From JBMOUD01 sp049319665 (lineage in GTDB: Bacteria > Pseudomonadota > Gammaproteobacteria > Enterobacterales > Enterobacteriaceae): 64,000 bases of DNA. This document shows, piece by piece, positions 34,967 to 43,170 of the stretch. The translations under genes and the position numbers were made by a program. Where the stretch lies: the NCBI RefSeq assembly GCF_049319665.1, contig NZ_JBMOUD010000008.1, forward strand, positions 1 through 64,000, given 5' to 3'. Positions within the stretch are counted from its first letter, which is position 1, and each line of letters begins with the position of its first letter. The notes under the pieces were generated by a model. That model did no database searches. It was not told the DNA's origin and was given only the letters and a program-made list of their open reading frames with translations.

Positions 34967-36751
34967 ATGATAGAACAATTTTCAAATATTGCTTTGCGTC
35001 GCAAAGCGGCTCAAGCAGCACTTGGTCAACTTCCCTTTGATCTCTTATTACGCAACGCCCGTTTGATCGATATGGTAACAGGCGAGATTCGCGATGCTGA
35101 TATCGGAATTGTCGGGTCGATGATCGCCAGTGTTCATCCTTGCGGCCAGTATCAACAAGCTATCCAAACTGATGATTTGGCCGGTGCGTATCTCTCCCCT
35201 GGATTAATTGATACCCACGTTCATGTAGAAAGCTCGCATTTGCCTGCCGAACGCTACGCCGAAATAGTCGTTGGCCAAGGTACAACCACTATTTTCTGGG
35301 ACCCGCATGAACTGGCAAATGTTTTAGGTGTTGATGGCGTGCGCTATGCCGTTGAATCCAGCCGTAACTTGCCGCTACGCGTTATTTGCGCAGCCCCTTC
35401 TAGCGTGCCCTCAACACCAGGCTTAGAAATGTCTGGCGCAGACTTTAAAGGCCAAGAGATGAATACCATGCTCGCCTGGCCAGAAGTCGCTGGCGTGGCG
35501 GAAGTGATGGATATGTATGGCGTGCTTAATGGCAGTGAGAGGATGTTAGAAATCCTTGAGGCAGGCCTTAATAGCGGAAAACTGATTGAAGGTCATGCTC
35601 GTGGGCTCAAAGGGGCTGATTTACAGGCTTATCTGGCCTCTGGCGTCACCTCAGATCATGAGCTGACTTCGGCAGAAGACGCGTTAGAAAAGCTCCGCGC
35701 AGGGCTTACGCTGCAAATTCGCGGTTCGCATCCTTATCTGTTGCCTGAAATTGTGCACGCGTTACAAAGCCTGCCACATCTTTCCTCACAAATTACGCTA
35801 TGCACTGACGATGTCCCGCCGGATCACCTGCTAGAAAAAGGAGGGTTAATCGCCCTGATCAATATTCTTATCGAGCAGGGTTTAAAAGCCGAAGACGTGT
35901 TAAGAATGGCAACCTTTAATGCGGCGATTCGCATGCAGCGTAATGATCTTGGCTTGATTGCAGCGGGGCGCACTGCCGATATTATTATTTTTGATAGCCT
36001 GAAACAGATCAAACCAAGTCAGGTTTATGTCGCAGGCGTTTGCGTCGCGAAACAGGGCAAAATGCTGTTCAGCCCAAAAGCCGCCAGCAATGTACAAGCC
36101 CCTAAAAATACCATGCGCCTTTCCCCTTTGCAGGCACAAGATTTCCAATTACGCATTCCTGGCGTGACTAACGGCCGCGCACGTTTGCGCAATATTAAAG
36201 GAGCCCGTTTTACACAGTGGAGTGAAACGCTGGTCGATGTACGCGATGGCGCGGTGCTGCTACCTGAAGGATTTAGCTTTATTTGGGTACAACATCGCCA
36301 TGGACGACATGATGCCACGCCGCAACTGGCATTACTTGAAGGCTGGGGAGAACTGCGTGGCGCCATTGCGACATCATATTCTCATGACTCACACAATCTG
36401 GTTGTTTTAGGCCGAGATCCTGCGGATATGATGCTGGCTGCCAACACACTGATCGCCAGCGGTGGAGGTATGGCATTGAGTCAACATGGCGAGCTACTCG
36501 CCCATATTGAGATGCCTATCGCAGGGATGTTATCAGAATTACCCGCGGCAGAATTGGCTAAACAGTTTGCTCTTTTACGTGAACTCAGTGCCAAGGTGGC
36601 AGATTGGGAGCCTCCTTACCGGGTATTTAAAGCCATTGAAGGCACCTGTTTAGCCTGCAACGCAGGCCCGCATCTGACCGATTTAGGATTAACCGACGGC
36701 GGACTGCGCCAAATCGTCAATCCAATCCTCGAAATCTGGCCTGATGATTAA
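34967..36751 (+). CDS. ade: Adenine deaminase
   Basis: Converts adenine to hypoxanthine and ammonia, opening adenine as a purine and nitrogen source. The 594-residue amidohydrolase has the metal motif DTHVHVESS near residue 82, EGHARGL near 210, SDHE near 230 and a CTDD aspartate near 280. A C-terminal ade-specific domain (about 390-590) includes CLACNAGPHLTDLG. It is divergent from a LysR gene and followed 69 bp later by a purine permease, so uptake and deamination are probably co-expressed. Confidence 0.95.
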   Translation: MIEQFSNIALRRKAAQAALGQLPFDLLLRNARLIDMVTGEIRDADIGIVGSMIASVHPCGQYQQAIQTDDLAGAYLSPGLIDTHVHVESSHLPAERYAEIVVGQGTTTIFWDPHELANVLGVDGVRYAVESSRNLPLRVICAAPSSVPSTPGLEMSGADFKGQEMNTMLAWPEVAGVAEVMDMYGVLNGSERMLEILEAGLNSGKLIEGHARGLKGADLQAYLASGVTSDHELTSAEDALEKLRAGLTLQIRGSHPYLLPEIVHALQSLPHLSSQITLCTDDVPPDHLLEKGGLIALINILIEQGLKAEDVLRMATFNAAIRMQRNDLGLIAAGRTADIIIFDSLKQIKPSQVYVAGVCVAKQGKMLFSPKAASNVQAPKNTMRLSPLQAQDFQLRIPGVTNGRARLRNIKGARFTQWSETLVDVRDGAVLLPEGFSFIWVQHRHGRHDATPQLALLEGWGELRGAIATSYSHDSHNLVVLGRDPADMMLAANTLIASGGGMALSQHGELLAHIEMPIAGMLSELPAAELAKQFALLRELSAKVADWEPPYRVFKAIEGTCLACNAGPHLTDLGLTDGGLRQIVNPILEIWPDD

Positions 36752-36820
36752 GTACAGCAGCAGAGAATAAGAAGAAAAAACATAACAACATCACAATGAT
36801 TTTAGCGGAGTTTTAGAAAC

Positions 36821-38170
36821 ATGGCAGAAACACCAGTAAAACCAATTACAGCACCGACCGGGGAAAACTGGTTACAACGGCGCTTTAAATTACACCATCA
36901 TCAAACTAGCGTAAAAAAGGAAACTATTGCCGGTATCACAGCCTTCCTAGCGGCTGCATACCTATTAATAGTTATCCCCGGATTACTTTCAGCCGCAGGC
37001 GTTGATAAAGGCGCTGCATTGACGGGCACCATTATCGTTTGTGTTATTGGTTCGCTATTTATGGCGTTCTACGCCAACCTGCCGTTTATGGTTGGCCCCG
37101 GTATTGGTGGCTCGGTGCTGGTCGGCATTACCCTGGCTGGTGATGGTATCAGTTGGCCAATTGGTTTAGGCATTGCCTGTTGGTCTGGTATTTTGTTCTT
37201 TGTGTTAACCGTACTTGGCATGCGTGAAGTGGTGACACGTTCCATTCCACAATCGATCAAACTTGGCTTAACCGCATCAATTGGGATCTTTATCGCTCTG
37301 CTCGGCTTCCGCAATGCCGGTCTGGTCAGCGCAAGTGAAAAAACACATGCGCTAGGATTAGGTAATTTCACAACGCCAGGCGCAATGATTGCCTTGGCCG
37401 GATTGCTGATTGCTATTGGTCTACAGGCTCGCCGCGTACCGGGCGCCATTCTGTGGGCGATCCTTATTGCTACGCTATTGGGGCTGCCTTTTGGCGTGAC
37501 GCATATTCCAGCCCAGTGGTTCTCTCTGCCCCACTCCGTTGGCCCATTATTCGGTAAAGTTGATCTCATGGGGGCGCTGAATATTGCCTTCCTGCCGTTC
37601 CTCTTTATCTTTTTCGCATCAGAGTTTTTCTCTACGATGGGCACCACGCTGGCCGTCGGTGGGGAAGCCGGGTTACTCGATGAGAAAGGCAATATGAGTA
37701 ACATTAATCGGCCCTTCATCGTCGATTCTATTGCCGCAACGCTGGGACCGATTGTCGGCATTCCAGCCGCGACTGCGCTAGTTGAATCTTCCGCAGGCGC
37801 TGAAACTGGGGGAAAAACGGGTCTGACGGCTTTCACAGCCGCTATCATGTTCCTGCTGATGCTGCTGTTTACACCGATCGCGTTGATGATCCCGAAAGAA
37901 GCCACGGCACCTGCGCTGATTCTCATTGGCCTGAATATGTTTAGTGGATTACGTAAAGTCGATTTGAGCAATTTCACTGACGCATTGCCGGTATTGCTGA
38001 TGGTGATGACGACACTTATCTCTAACAGCTTCGGAACCGGGATTGCGGGTGGGTTGCTGTTCTACGTCGCTATTAAAGTCGTGGCGGGGAAATGGCGTGA
38101 AGTGCCAATCAGTCTGTATATCTTAGCGCTCCCTCTGGTTTATTACTTTGCGACACTCACCCATCATTAA
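36821..38170 (+). CDS. NCS2-family purine permease (AdeQ/AzgA type)
   Basis: A 449-residue inner-membrane permease with about 12-14 helices of the AzgA/PbuG branch of NCS2, which includes the E. coli adenine permeases AdeP and AdeQ. Family features are the short cytosolic N-terminus, GITAFLAAAYLLIVIPGLLS, and the ESSAGAETGGKTGLTA segment involved in substrate binding. It follows the adenine deaminase gene, so adenine is the likely substrate. A terminator hairpin follows. Confidence 0.9.
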   Translation: MAETPVKPITAPTGENWLQRRFKLHHHQTSVKKETIAGITAFLAAAYLLIVIPGLLSAAGVDKGAALTGTIIVCVIGSLFMAFYANLPFMVGPGIGGSVLVGITLAGDGISWPIGLGIACWSGILFFVLTVLGMREVVTRSIPQSIKLGLTASIGIFIALLGFRNAGLVSASEKTHALGLGNFTTPGAMIALAGLLIAIGLQARRVPGAILWAILIATLLGLPFGVTHIPAQWFSLPHSVGPLFGKVDLMGALNIAFLPFLFIFFASEFFSTMGTTLAVGGEAGLLDEKGNMSNINRPFIVDSIAATLGPIVGIPAATALVESSAGAETGGKTGLTAFTAAIMFLLMLLFTPIALMIPKEATAPALILIGLNMFSGLRKVDLSNFTDALPVLLMVMTTLISNSFGTGIAGGLLFYVAIKVVAGKWREVPISLYILALPLVYYFATLTHH

Positions 38171-38183
38171 TGCGTAAACTTTG

Positions 38184-38212
38184 CGGGGCTTCATTATGTA
38201 AGCCCCGTTTCT
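38184..38212 (+). terminator. Terminator of the ade-permease operon
   Basis: A CGGGGCTT/AAGCCCCG stem with a TTTCT tail lies 14 bp beyond the permease stop codon. Confidence 0.75.
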
Positions 38213-38396
38213 CCGCTTGAGCAACAACCCAATCCTGCGCTGTCGTTTTCTTTCGTCATAGAAATGTTTTCTAAGCGATACCTACCCGCACATAACCAAA
38301 ATGCCAGCACTATGCTATTAGAACATTGAGTAGAAGACGGACAGAGAATGGGGAGAAATCAGATAAGGTTTACGCTGAGATAGCGTTAGAAATGGT

Positions 38397-38506
38397 GGAG
38401 GCCCTGCCAGCTACATCCCGGCACACACGACACCTGCCATGGCTGCTTCCTTCCGGACCTGACCTGGTTAACAAGTTAGTGTTGCGGGAGAACCAACAGG
38501 GCCTCC
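38397..38506 (-). ncRNA. ffs: 4.5S RNA of the signal recognition particle
   Basis: On the minus strand the RNA starts GGAGGCCCTGTTGGTTCTCC and contains the universally conserved SRP loop parts GGTCAGGTCCGGAAGGAAGC. It ends in GCTGGCAGGGCCTCC, which pairs with the 5' end into the long hairpin. It pairs with Ffh to target membrane proteins. It lies next to atl as in E. coli. Confidence 0.95.
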
Positions 38507-38641
38507 ATTGTCGTTGACGGCTTCGTTGCTATGAAGCGACGGGCATTATCAGGGATGCATCCGCCAAAAGCAAGTTAACTGCCGACGACCGTTGTTTTCT
38601 TATACAATAGCGTGCTTATTACTGACCAGCAGGAGCTATTG

Positions 38642-38950
38642 ATGTCTGAAGAAGACAATTTTCGCCAGCGCGTATTTCAAATCGTCGCCGCTATTCCTCC
38701 CGGACAAGTGACTACTTACGGGCAAGTTGCACGCTTGGCGGGTTCTCCCCGAGCAGCACGCCAGGTTGGTGGCGTACTAAAAAAACTACCTGAGGGAAGC
38801 ACATTGCCTTGGTTTCGCGTGGTTAATCGCCACGGTGATATTTCATTACAAGGCGAGGATTTTTTGCGTCAGCGTCAGGCGTTGTTAGCAGACGGTATTA
38901 TCTTTTCCGGCGGGAAAATAGACCTCGAACAATTTGGCTGGAAATGGTGA
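38642..38950 (+). CDS. atl: Alkyltransferase-like protein Atl
   Basis: A 102-residue homologue of O6-alkylguanine-DNA alkyltransferase that binds alkylated DNA and hands it to nucleotide excision repair, but cannot remove the alkyl group. The usual PCHRV active site reads PWFRV, so the reactive Cys is Trp, which defines the family. GQVTTYGQVARLAGSPRAARQVGG forms the DNA-binding region. AGGAG before the ATG at 38642 supports this start over one 10 codons upstream. It is adjacent to ffs as in E. coli. Confidence 0.92.
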   Translation: MSEEDNFRQRVFQIVAAIPPGQVTTYGQVARLAGSPRAARQVGGVLKKLPEGSTLPWFRVVNRHGDISLQGEDFLRQRQALLADGIIFSGGKIDLEQFGWKW

Positions 38951-38978
38951 TGTCGGCCATGGGCATTCCCATCTCCCA

Positions 38979-39008
38979 AACAATAAGAGCAACCCGAAGG
39001 TTGCTCTC
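38979..39008 (+). terminator. atl terminator hairpin
   Basis: The stem GAGCAACC/GGTTGCTC around CGAA (38987-39006) lies about 35 bp past atl. It shares its 5' flank and most of its stem with the hairpin at 39131-39172, so the two look like duplicated elements. Confidence 0.6.
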
Positions 39009-39130
39009 AGATTGCTGACAAAGTCGGTTATTAGGGAAAGTAAGGCATTGGGGTCGTAGCGAGCTTGCTCGCCGGAGCGCCCCTAGCATTACTAAGCCCG
39101 GGTATCTCGGTACTCCAAACAACTTTACCA

Positions 39131-39172
39131 TTAAACAATAAGAGCAACCCGGAGGTTGCTCTTATTGTTTAA
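39131..39172 (-). terminator. ybaY terminator hairpin
   Basis: A perfect 19-bp stem (TTAAACAATAAGAGCAACC and its complement) with a CGGA loop lies about 35 bp past ybaY on the minus strand. The symmetrical A/T ends allow action in both directions. Confidence 0.7.
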
Positions 39173-39205
39173 CTTAGCCTTGCGGCCAGTCCACTATCGC
39201 GCTTG

Positions 39206-39742
39206 TTAATTAGGCGTAATGTTATTTATTGGTGCAGCCGTTGACTCAATACTTGCTGAGTTTGCAGCAGGTACTGCAACAGAAGGAACCGGGACTAATT
39301 GCAGATCGGCACGCGTGCCCTGGCCACCGTTGATCACTTGTTTGATGTTATCCGTGATGAACGTAACTTTACCATTAATGCTAATTACTGCGCTCAGAAT
39401 CACGTTTGCATCGGGCTTAATATCCTGAGGGTTGTAAGGCAGGATAAAGCTAAACGGTGCCTGCTTACCTTGAGTACGCGCCACTCTCTGCGCAATAACC
39501 CGAGACGGAGCGTTAGGGACAGAAGCATCTGAAAGCGTAACAGTCAGTACTGCATCAGCAGGCAACGCCACGCGTTGCGCAATATTTACTTGACCCGATA
39601 CGTTCGGGCCGGTAATTGCCGGTGAATCCGTCAGATTTGCTGAAGAATTTGGCGGCACTGGAGGCGCAGCCTGATGATTACTCGCACAACCAGCTAAAGT
39701 GATAGACAGCGCAGCCCCGCCAAAAATTTGCCAAAGTTTCAT
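39206..39742 (-). CDS. ybaY: YbaY-family lipoprotein
   Basis: A 178-residue lipoprotein with signal and lipobox ITLAGC (Cys near residue 19), followed by Ala, so outer-membrane sorting is likely. The body belongs to the YbaY/META-like beta family (ALPADAVLTVTLSDASVPNAP, VTFITDNIKQVINGG), known for glycine-betaine-related and unknown roles. The start MKLWQIFGG is chosen over an earlier frame start 29 codons upstream because it begins the signal peptide. Convergent with atl, divergent from tesB. Confidence 0.85.
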   Translation of the reverse strand: MKLWQIFGGAALSITLAGCASNHQAAPPVPPNSSANLTDSPAITGPNVSGQVNIAQRVALPADAVLTVTLSDASVPNAPSRVIAQRVARTQGKQAPFSFILPYNPQDIKPDANVILSAVISINGKVTFITDNIKQVINGGQGTRADLQLVPVPSVAVPAANSASIESTAAPINNITPN

Positions 39743-40060
39743 TGATAGTTCTCCTTTTGTATCAACCATAAACCGAAGGGATCGTTGCCGTTCGGCTAAC
39801 TCTAATAAAGCGTCTTTAACCACCAACACTTGTAACTATGGCACATGAAACCGATTATTTCCGGTTAGTGAGATAAAATAGGATTTTAGCAACTCGCCAA
39901 TTGGTTATGATAAAACCAAACAAATCCCCGGTAACGGCATCGCGCAATCGTATCCCTATCCATCAGGGCACCCGTTAACCAAGGATAATTATGAGAAAAA
40001 TCCTAACCATAAGATCTGCGATGCTTAGGGTTAGAACCAACAAATTAGATGAGATTACTT
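39743..40060. other. Divergent ybaY-tesB region
   Basis: 318 bp with the promoters of both genes. A TTGGTT/AACCAA inverted repeat occurs at 39900-39919. A 40-codon frame starts at 39991 behind AAGGA and overlaps the first codons of tesB out of frame; it may be chance or a translational leader. Confidence 0.4.
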
Positions 40061-40942
40061 ATGAGTCAGGCATTAAAAAATTTACTCGAACTCCTCAATA
40101 TGGAGCAACTTGAGGAAGGGTTGTTTCGCGGGCAAAGCGAAGACATTGGGTTTACCCGCGTCTTCGGTGGACAAGTCGTTGGGCAGGCGCTGTATGCGGC
40201 TAAACAAACCGTAGCGGAAGATCGCAGCATTCACTCCTTCCACAGCTATTTCTTACGTCCAGGCGATACCAATAAACCGATTATTTATGATGTTGAAAAT
40301 CTGCGCGATGGCAACAGCTTTAGTGCCAGACGTGTCAAAGCAGTGCAGCATGGTAAGCCGATTTTCTATATGACCGCATCATTCCAAAGTCCGGAAGAAG
40401 GCTTTGAGCATCAAAATGCTATGCCACAGGTCCCTGCACCGGAGAGCTTGAAATCAGAAACGGAAATTGCCCAAAGCCTGGCCCATATGCTGCCAGAAAA
40501 ATTACGCGATAAATTCTTAAACCCAAGAGCTATCGAGATGCGGCCGGTGAAATTCCATAATCCACTGGCACCAGAAAAAGACGAACCAACTCGCGCAGTC
40601 TGGTTCAAAGCCAATGGCAGCGTCCCGGATGATTTACGCGTTCATCAGTATTTATTAGGTTACGCCTCAGATTTTAACTTCCTGCTCACTGCACTGCAGC
40701 CACACGGCGTTGGCGTATTGAATCATGGCATGCAGGTTGCCACCATCGACCATTCAATGTGGTTCCACCGCCCATTCCGCTTAGATGATTGGTTGTTATA
40801 TAGCGTTGAAAGCACCTCCGCCTCCGGTGCGAGAGGTTTTGTACGCGGACAGTTCTATACCCGCGACGGGGTATTAGTTGCCTCGACAGTACAAGAAGGC
40901 GTAATGCGGCAGAGCACGGGAAGTGGCAACACGACCCGATAA
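40061..40942 (+). CDS. tesB: Acyl-CoA thioesterase II
   Basis: Hydrolyses acyl-CoA esters to free acids and CoA in the cytosol. The 293-residue double hot-dog protein opens MSQALKNLLELLNMEQLEEG and shows the family-conserved FGGQVVGQALYAA, FHSYFLRPGD and DHSMWFHRPF segments. The frame is open four codons further upstream (start at 40049), but the MSQALKNLL start is the conserved one. It lies between ybaY and amtB in conserved order. Confidence 0.95.
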   Translation: MSQALKNLLELLNMEQLEEGLFRGQSEDIGFTRVFGGQVVGQALYAAKQTVAEDRSIHSFHSYFLRPGDTNKPIIYDVENLRDGNSFSARRVKAVQHGKPIFYMTASFQSPEEGFEHQNAMPQVPAPESLKSETEIAQSLAHMLPEKLRDKFLNPRAIEMRPVKFHNPLAPEKDEPTRAVWFKANGSVPDDLRVHQYLLGYASDFNFLLTALQPHGVGVLNHGMQVATIDHSMWFHRPFRLDDWLLYSVESTSASGARGFVRGQFYTRDGVLVASTVQEGVMRQSTGSGNTTR

Positions 40943-41069
40943 GCTAAACACAAGGCGCGGGATGCAAAGATTTTCGCCTTAAAACCCGTGCCGGGCACGT
41001 TAGGCAACGCTGAACGAGCGAACTTACGCCAACGCTAAATAAACAGCCAATAGCTCTTTCTAAATCAAA

Positions 41070-41103
41070 AAAAGGGTGGGCGATAACATTATCGCCCACC
41101 CTT
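41070..41103. terminator. Bidirectional terminator between tesB and amtB
   Basis: A perfect 16-bp stem (AAAGGGTGGGCGATAA and its complement) with a two-base loop lies between the convergent tesB and amtB genes, flanked by A on the left and T-rich sequence on the right. Confidence 0.85.
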
Positions 41104-41153
41104 TCATTTTGCTATCAGTCATTATCTGCCAAGACAGACCTGACTATTATTAA

Positions 41154-42443
41154 TTATTGGTTGTAAGCATTCTCGCCGTGGCTGTTAACATCCAGACCTT
41201 CGCGTTCTTGATCTTCTGGCACACGCAGTCCAACAACCAAGTCGGCAATTTTGAAGGCAATGAAAGCGACAACGCTAGACCAAACTAAGCACACGATAAT
41301 GCTGAAAATCTGCACCCAAACTTGATGGCCCATGGTTACGCCGGTCGCATAACCCACACCGCCCAGTGAACTAGAGGTGAACACACCAGTCAGGATACAA
41401 CCTACGATGCCGCATACGCCATGCACACCGAATACGTCACAGGTATCATCAACACGCAGCCATTTTTTCAGGGTTACTACGCCCCACAGGCCAGTAACAC
41501 CGCCAATCAGACCGATAATCAGCGCACCGCCTACACCGACGCTACCACAAGCTGGAGTGATCGCAACCAGGCCAGCAATCGCACCTGAAGAAGCACCCAA
41601 CAGTGAAGGTTTACCACGAACCATCCACTCGACCAGAACCCATGACAGGATTGCGCCAGCGGTTGCCATTACAGTGTTAAGGAAAGCTAATGCTGCAATG
41701 GAGTTCGCCGCGCTTGCAGAACCGGCGTTGAAACCGAACCAACCAACATACAGAATTGCTGCGCCGGTAAATACCATCGGCAGATTGTGTGGTTTGAAAG
41801 CTTCTTTACCAAAACCAACGCGTTTACCCAGCATATAAGCACCAACTAAACCTGCGCTCGCGGCGTTGATGTGCACCACAGTACCACCAGCAAAGTCCAG
41901 CGCGCCGTCAGTTGCCAGCAAGCCACCCGCCCATACCATGTGCGCCATTGGCAGGTAGGAGAAGGAGAACCAGATAACGGTGAAAATCAGTACCGCAGAG
42001 AAACGCACACGTTCAGCAATACCACCCACAATCAGTGCGATAGTGATACAAGCGAATGAACACTGGAATGCGACCTGAATCAGCTGTGAGAAGGTGCCGC
42101 TCAGTGAAGTCAGCGTAATACCTTTCATCAGTGCGTTGCTAAAACCACCGAAGAAGGCGTTACCTTCGCTGAAAGCCACGCTGTAGCCGTACAACATCCA
42201 CAGCACACAAACTAGAGCAAAGGTGACGATAACCTGAGTCATCATCGACAATACGTTCTTAGAACGCAGCAAGCCGCCGTAGAACAACGCCACGCCAGGT
42301 ACGGTCATAAACAATACCAGTGCGGTACAAATCATCATGAAGGCGTTATCAGCCTCATTCGCTGCGACCGGATCTGCAGCCATCGCCAGCGTAGGTAGCA
42401 TCGCTACCGCAGCCAGTCCGATCATGGATAAAAGTTTTTTCAT
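41154..42443 (-). CDS. amtB: Ammonium channel AmtB
   Basis: A trimeric inner-membrane ammonium channel blocked by GlnK. The 429-residue precursor has a cleavable signal (ending TLAMA) and 11 predicted helices. Conserved elements are AGGTVVHINAASAGLVGAY with the first pore histidine and DTCDVFGVHGVCGIVG with the second. The C-terminal tail that binds GlnK is present (DLVVGLRVPEDQEREGLDVNSHGE). It follows glnK by about 40 bp in one operon under nitrogen control. Confidence 0.97.
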   Translation of the reverse strand: MKKLLSMIGLAAVAMLPTLAMAADPVAANEADNAFMMICTALVLFMTVPGVALFYGGLLRSKNVLSMMTQVIVTFALVCVLWMLYGYSVAFSEGNAFFGGFSNALMKGITLTSLSGTFSQLIQVAFQCSFACITIALIVGGIAERVRFSAVLIFTVIWFSFSYLPMAHMVWAGGLLATDGALDFAGGTVVHINAASAGLVGAYMLGKRVGFGKEAFKPHNLPMVFTGAAILYVGWFGFNAGSASAANSIAALAFLNTVMATAGAILSWVLVEWMVRGKPSLLGASSGAIAGLVAITPACGSVGVGGALIIGLIGGVTGLWGVVTLKKWLRVDDTCDVFGVHGVCGIVGCILTGVFTSSSLGGVGYATGVTMGHQVWVQIFSIIVCLVWSSVVAFIAFKIADLVVGLRVPEDQEREGLDVNSHGENAYNQ

Positions 42444-42484
42444 GCTTAATCTACCCCTGTTTCTCTAATACCCAGAGCCTGTAA

Positions 42485-42823
42485 TTACAGCGCGGCTTCG
42501 TCGGTTTCACCGGTACGGATACGAATAACACGTTGCAATTCAGCAACGAAAATTTTGCCATCACCAATTTTTCCGGTGTAGGCGGCTTTACTGATCACAT
42601 CGATCACTTCATCGATCTGATCGTCAGCAATCGCAATATCAATTTTTACTTTTGGCAGAAAGTTAACGCTATATTCTGCACCACGGTACAACTCGGCATG
42701 GCCTTTTTGGCGACCAAAACCTTTGACTTCAGTTACGGTCAGCCCTTGAATTCCAACAGCAGACAACGCTTCACGCACATCTTCCAGCTTGAAAGGTTTG
42801 ATCACCACAGTAACCAGTTTCAT
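42485..42823 (-). CDS. glnK: Nitrogen regulatory protein PII GlnK
   Basis: A PII signalling trimer that reports glutamine and 2-oxoglutarate and closes AmtB when nitrogen is plentiful. The 112-residue product has the T-loop with uridylylation site Tyr51 in GAEYSVNF. The start MKLVTVVIKPFKLEDV is the conserved one; 43 in-frame codons upstream are discarded. A sigma-54 promoter lies about 65-80 bp upstream. It is the first gene of glnK-amtB. Confidence 0.97.
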   Translation of the reverse strand: MKLVTVVIKPFKLEDVREALSAVGIQGLTVTEVKGFGRQKGHAELYRGAEYSVNFLPKVKIDIAIADDQIDEVIDVISKAAYTGKIGDGKIFVAELQRVIRIRTGETDEAAL

Positions 42824-42886
42824 TTTGCCACTCCTCGAATTAAGAGCCAGTGTGAGATAAGTCACATCCGATACTGAATGGTTTAA

Positions 42887-42902
42887 AGCAAAGGCTGTGC
42901 CA
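42887..42902 (-). promoter_or_regulatory. Sigma-54 promoter of glnK-amtB
   Basis: The minus strand reads TGGCACAGCCTTTGCT, a full match to the sigma-54 pattern TGGCAC, five bases, TTGC. Distance and gene fit an NtrC-activated promoter. Confidence 0.9.
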
Positions 42903-42952
42903 AAAATGCACATCGCCCCGATTTCCCTGAATTGGCAAATTGTGCGCCCCAA

Positions 42953-43170
42953 ATCAGGGCTTTTTAGCTGAAATTATGTGCGCATTACTGTCGGCATTAA
43001 AAATAGACGCACCAACAGTGAGCGTTACGCCTTTTTTTGGTGCGTCAAAATAAGAAAAGGAAAATAAATTGTCAGTTTTTGGTGCGAGGAAGAAAAGCTT
43101 GTGGGACTAACAGAAGATTTATGTAGCGGCAAAGCCAGATCAAATCTACTTTGCCGCGGGATGGTAATGG
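42953..43170. promoter_or_regulatory. Upstream activator region of glnK
   Basis: This gene-free region between glnK and mdlB holds GCACCA at 43009-43014 and GGTGCG at 43039 and 43081, half-sites of NtrC boxes. None forms a complete textbook palindrome. A GCGGCAAAG/CTTTGCCGC stem at 43126-43157 lies next to the mdlB stop and may be its terminator. Confidence 0.4.

Noticed and set aside
37069..37977. 302-codon frame antisense to the purine permease
   Set aside because: The permease frame shows clear NCS2 motifs; the antisense frame is a composition effect of membrane-protein codons.
38326..38517. 63-codon plus-strand frame over the 4.5S RNA
   Set aside because: The region is the SRP RNA gene on the other strand.
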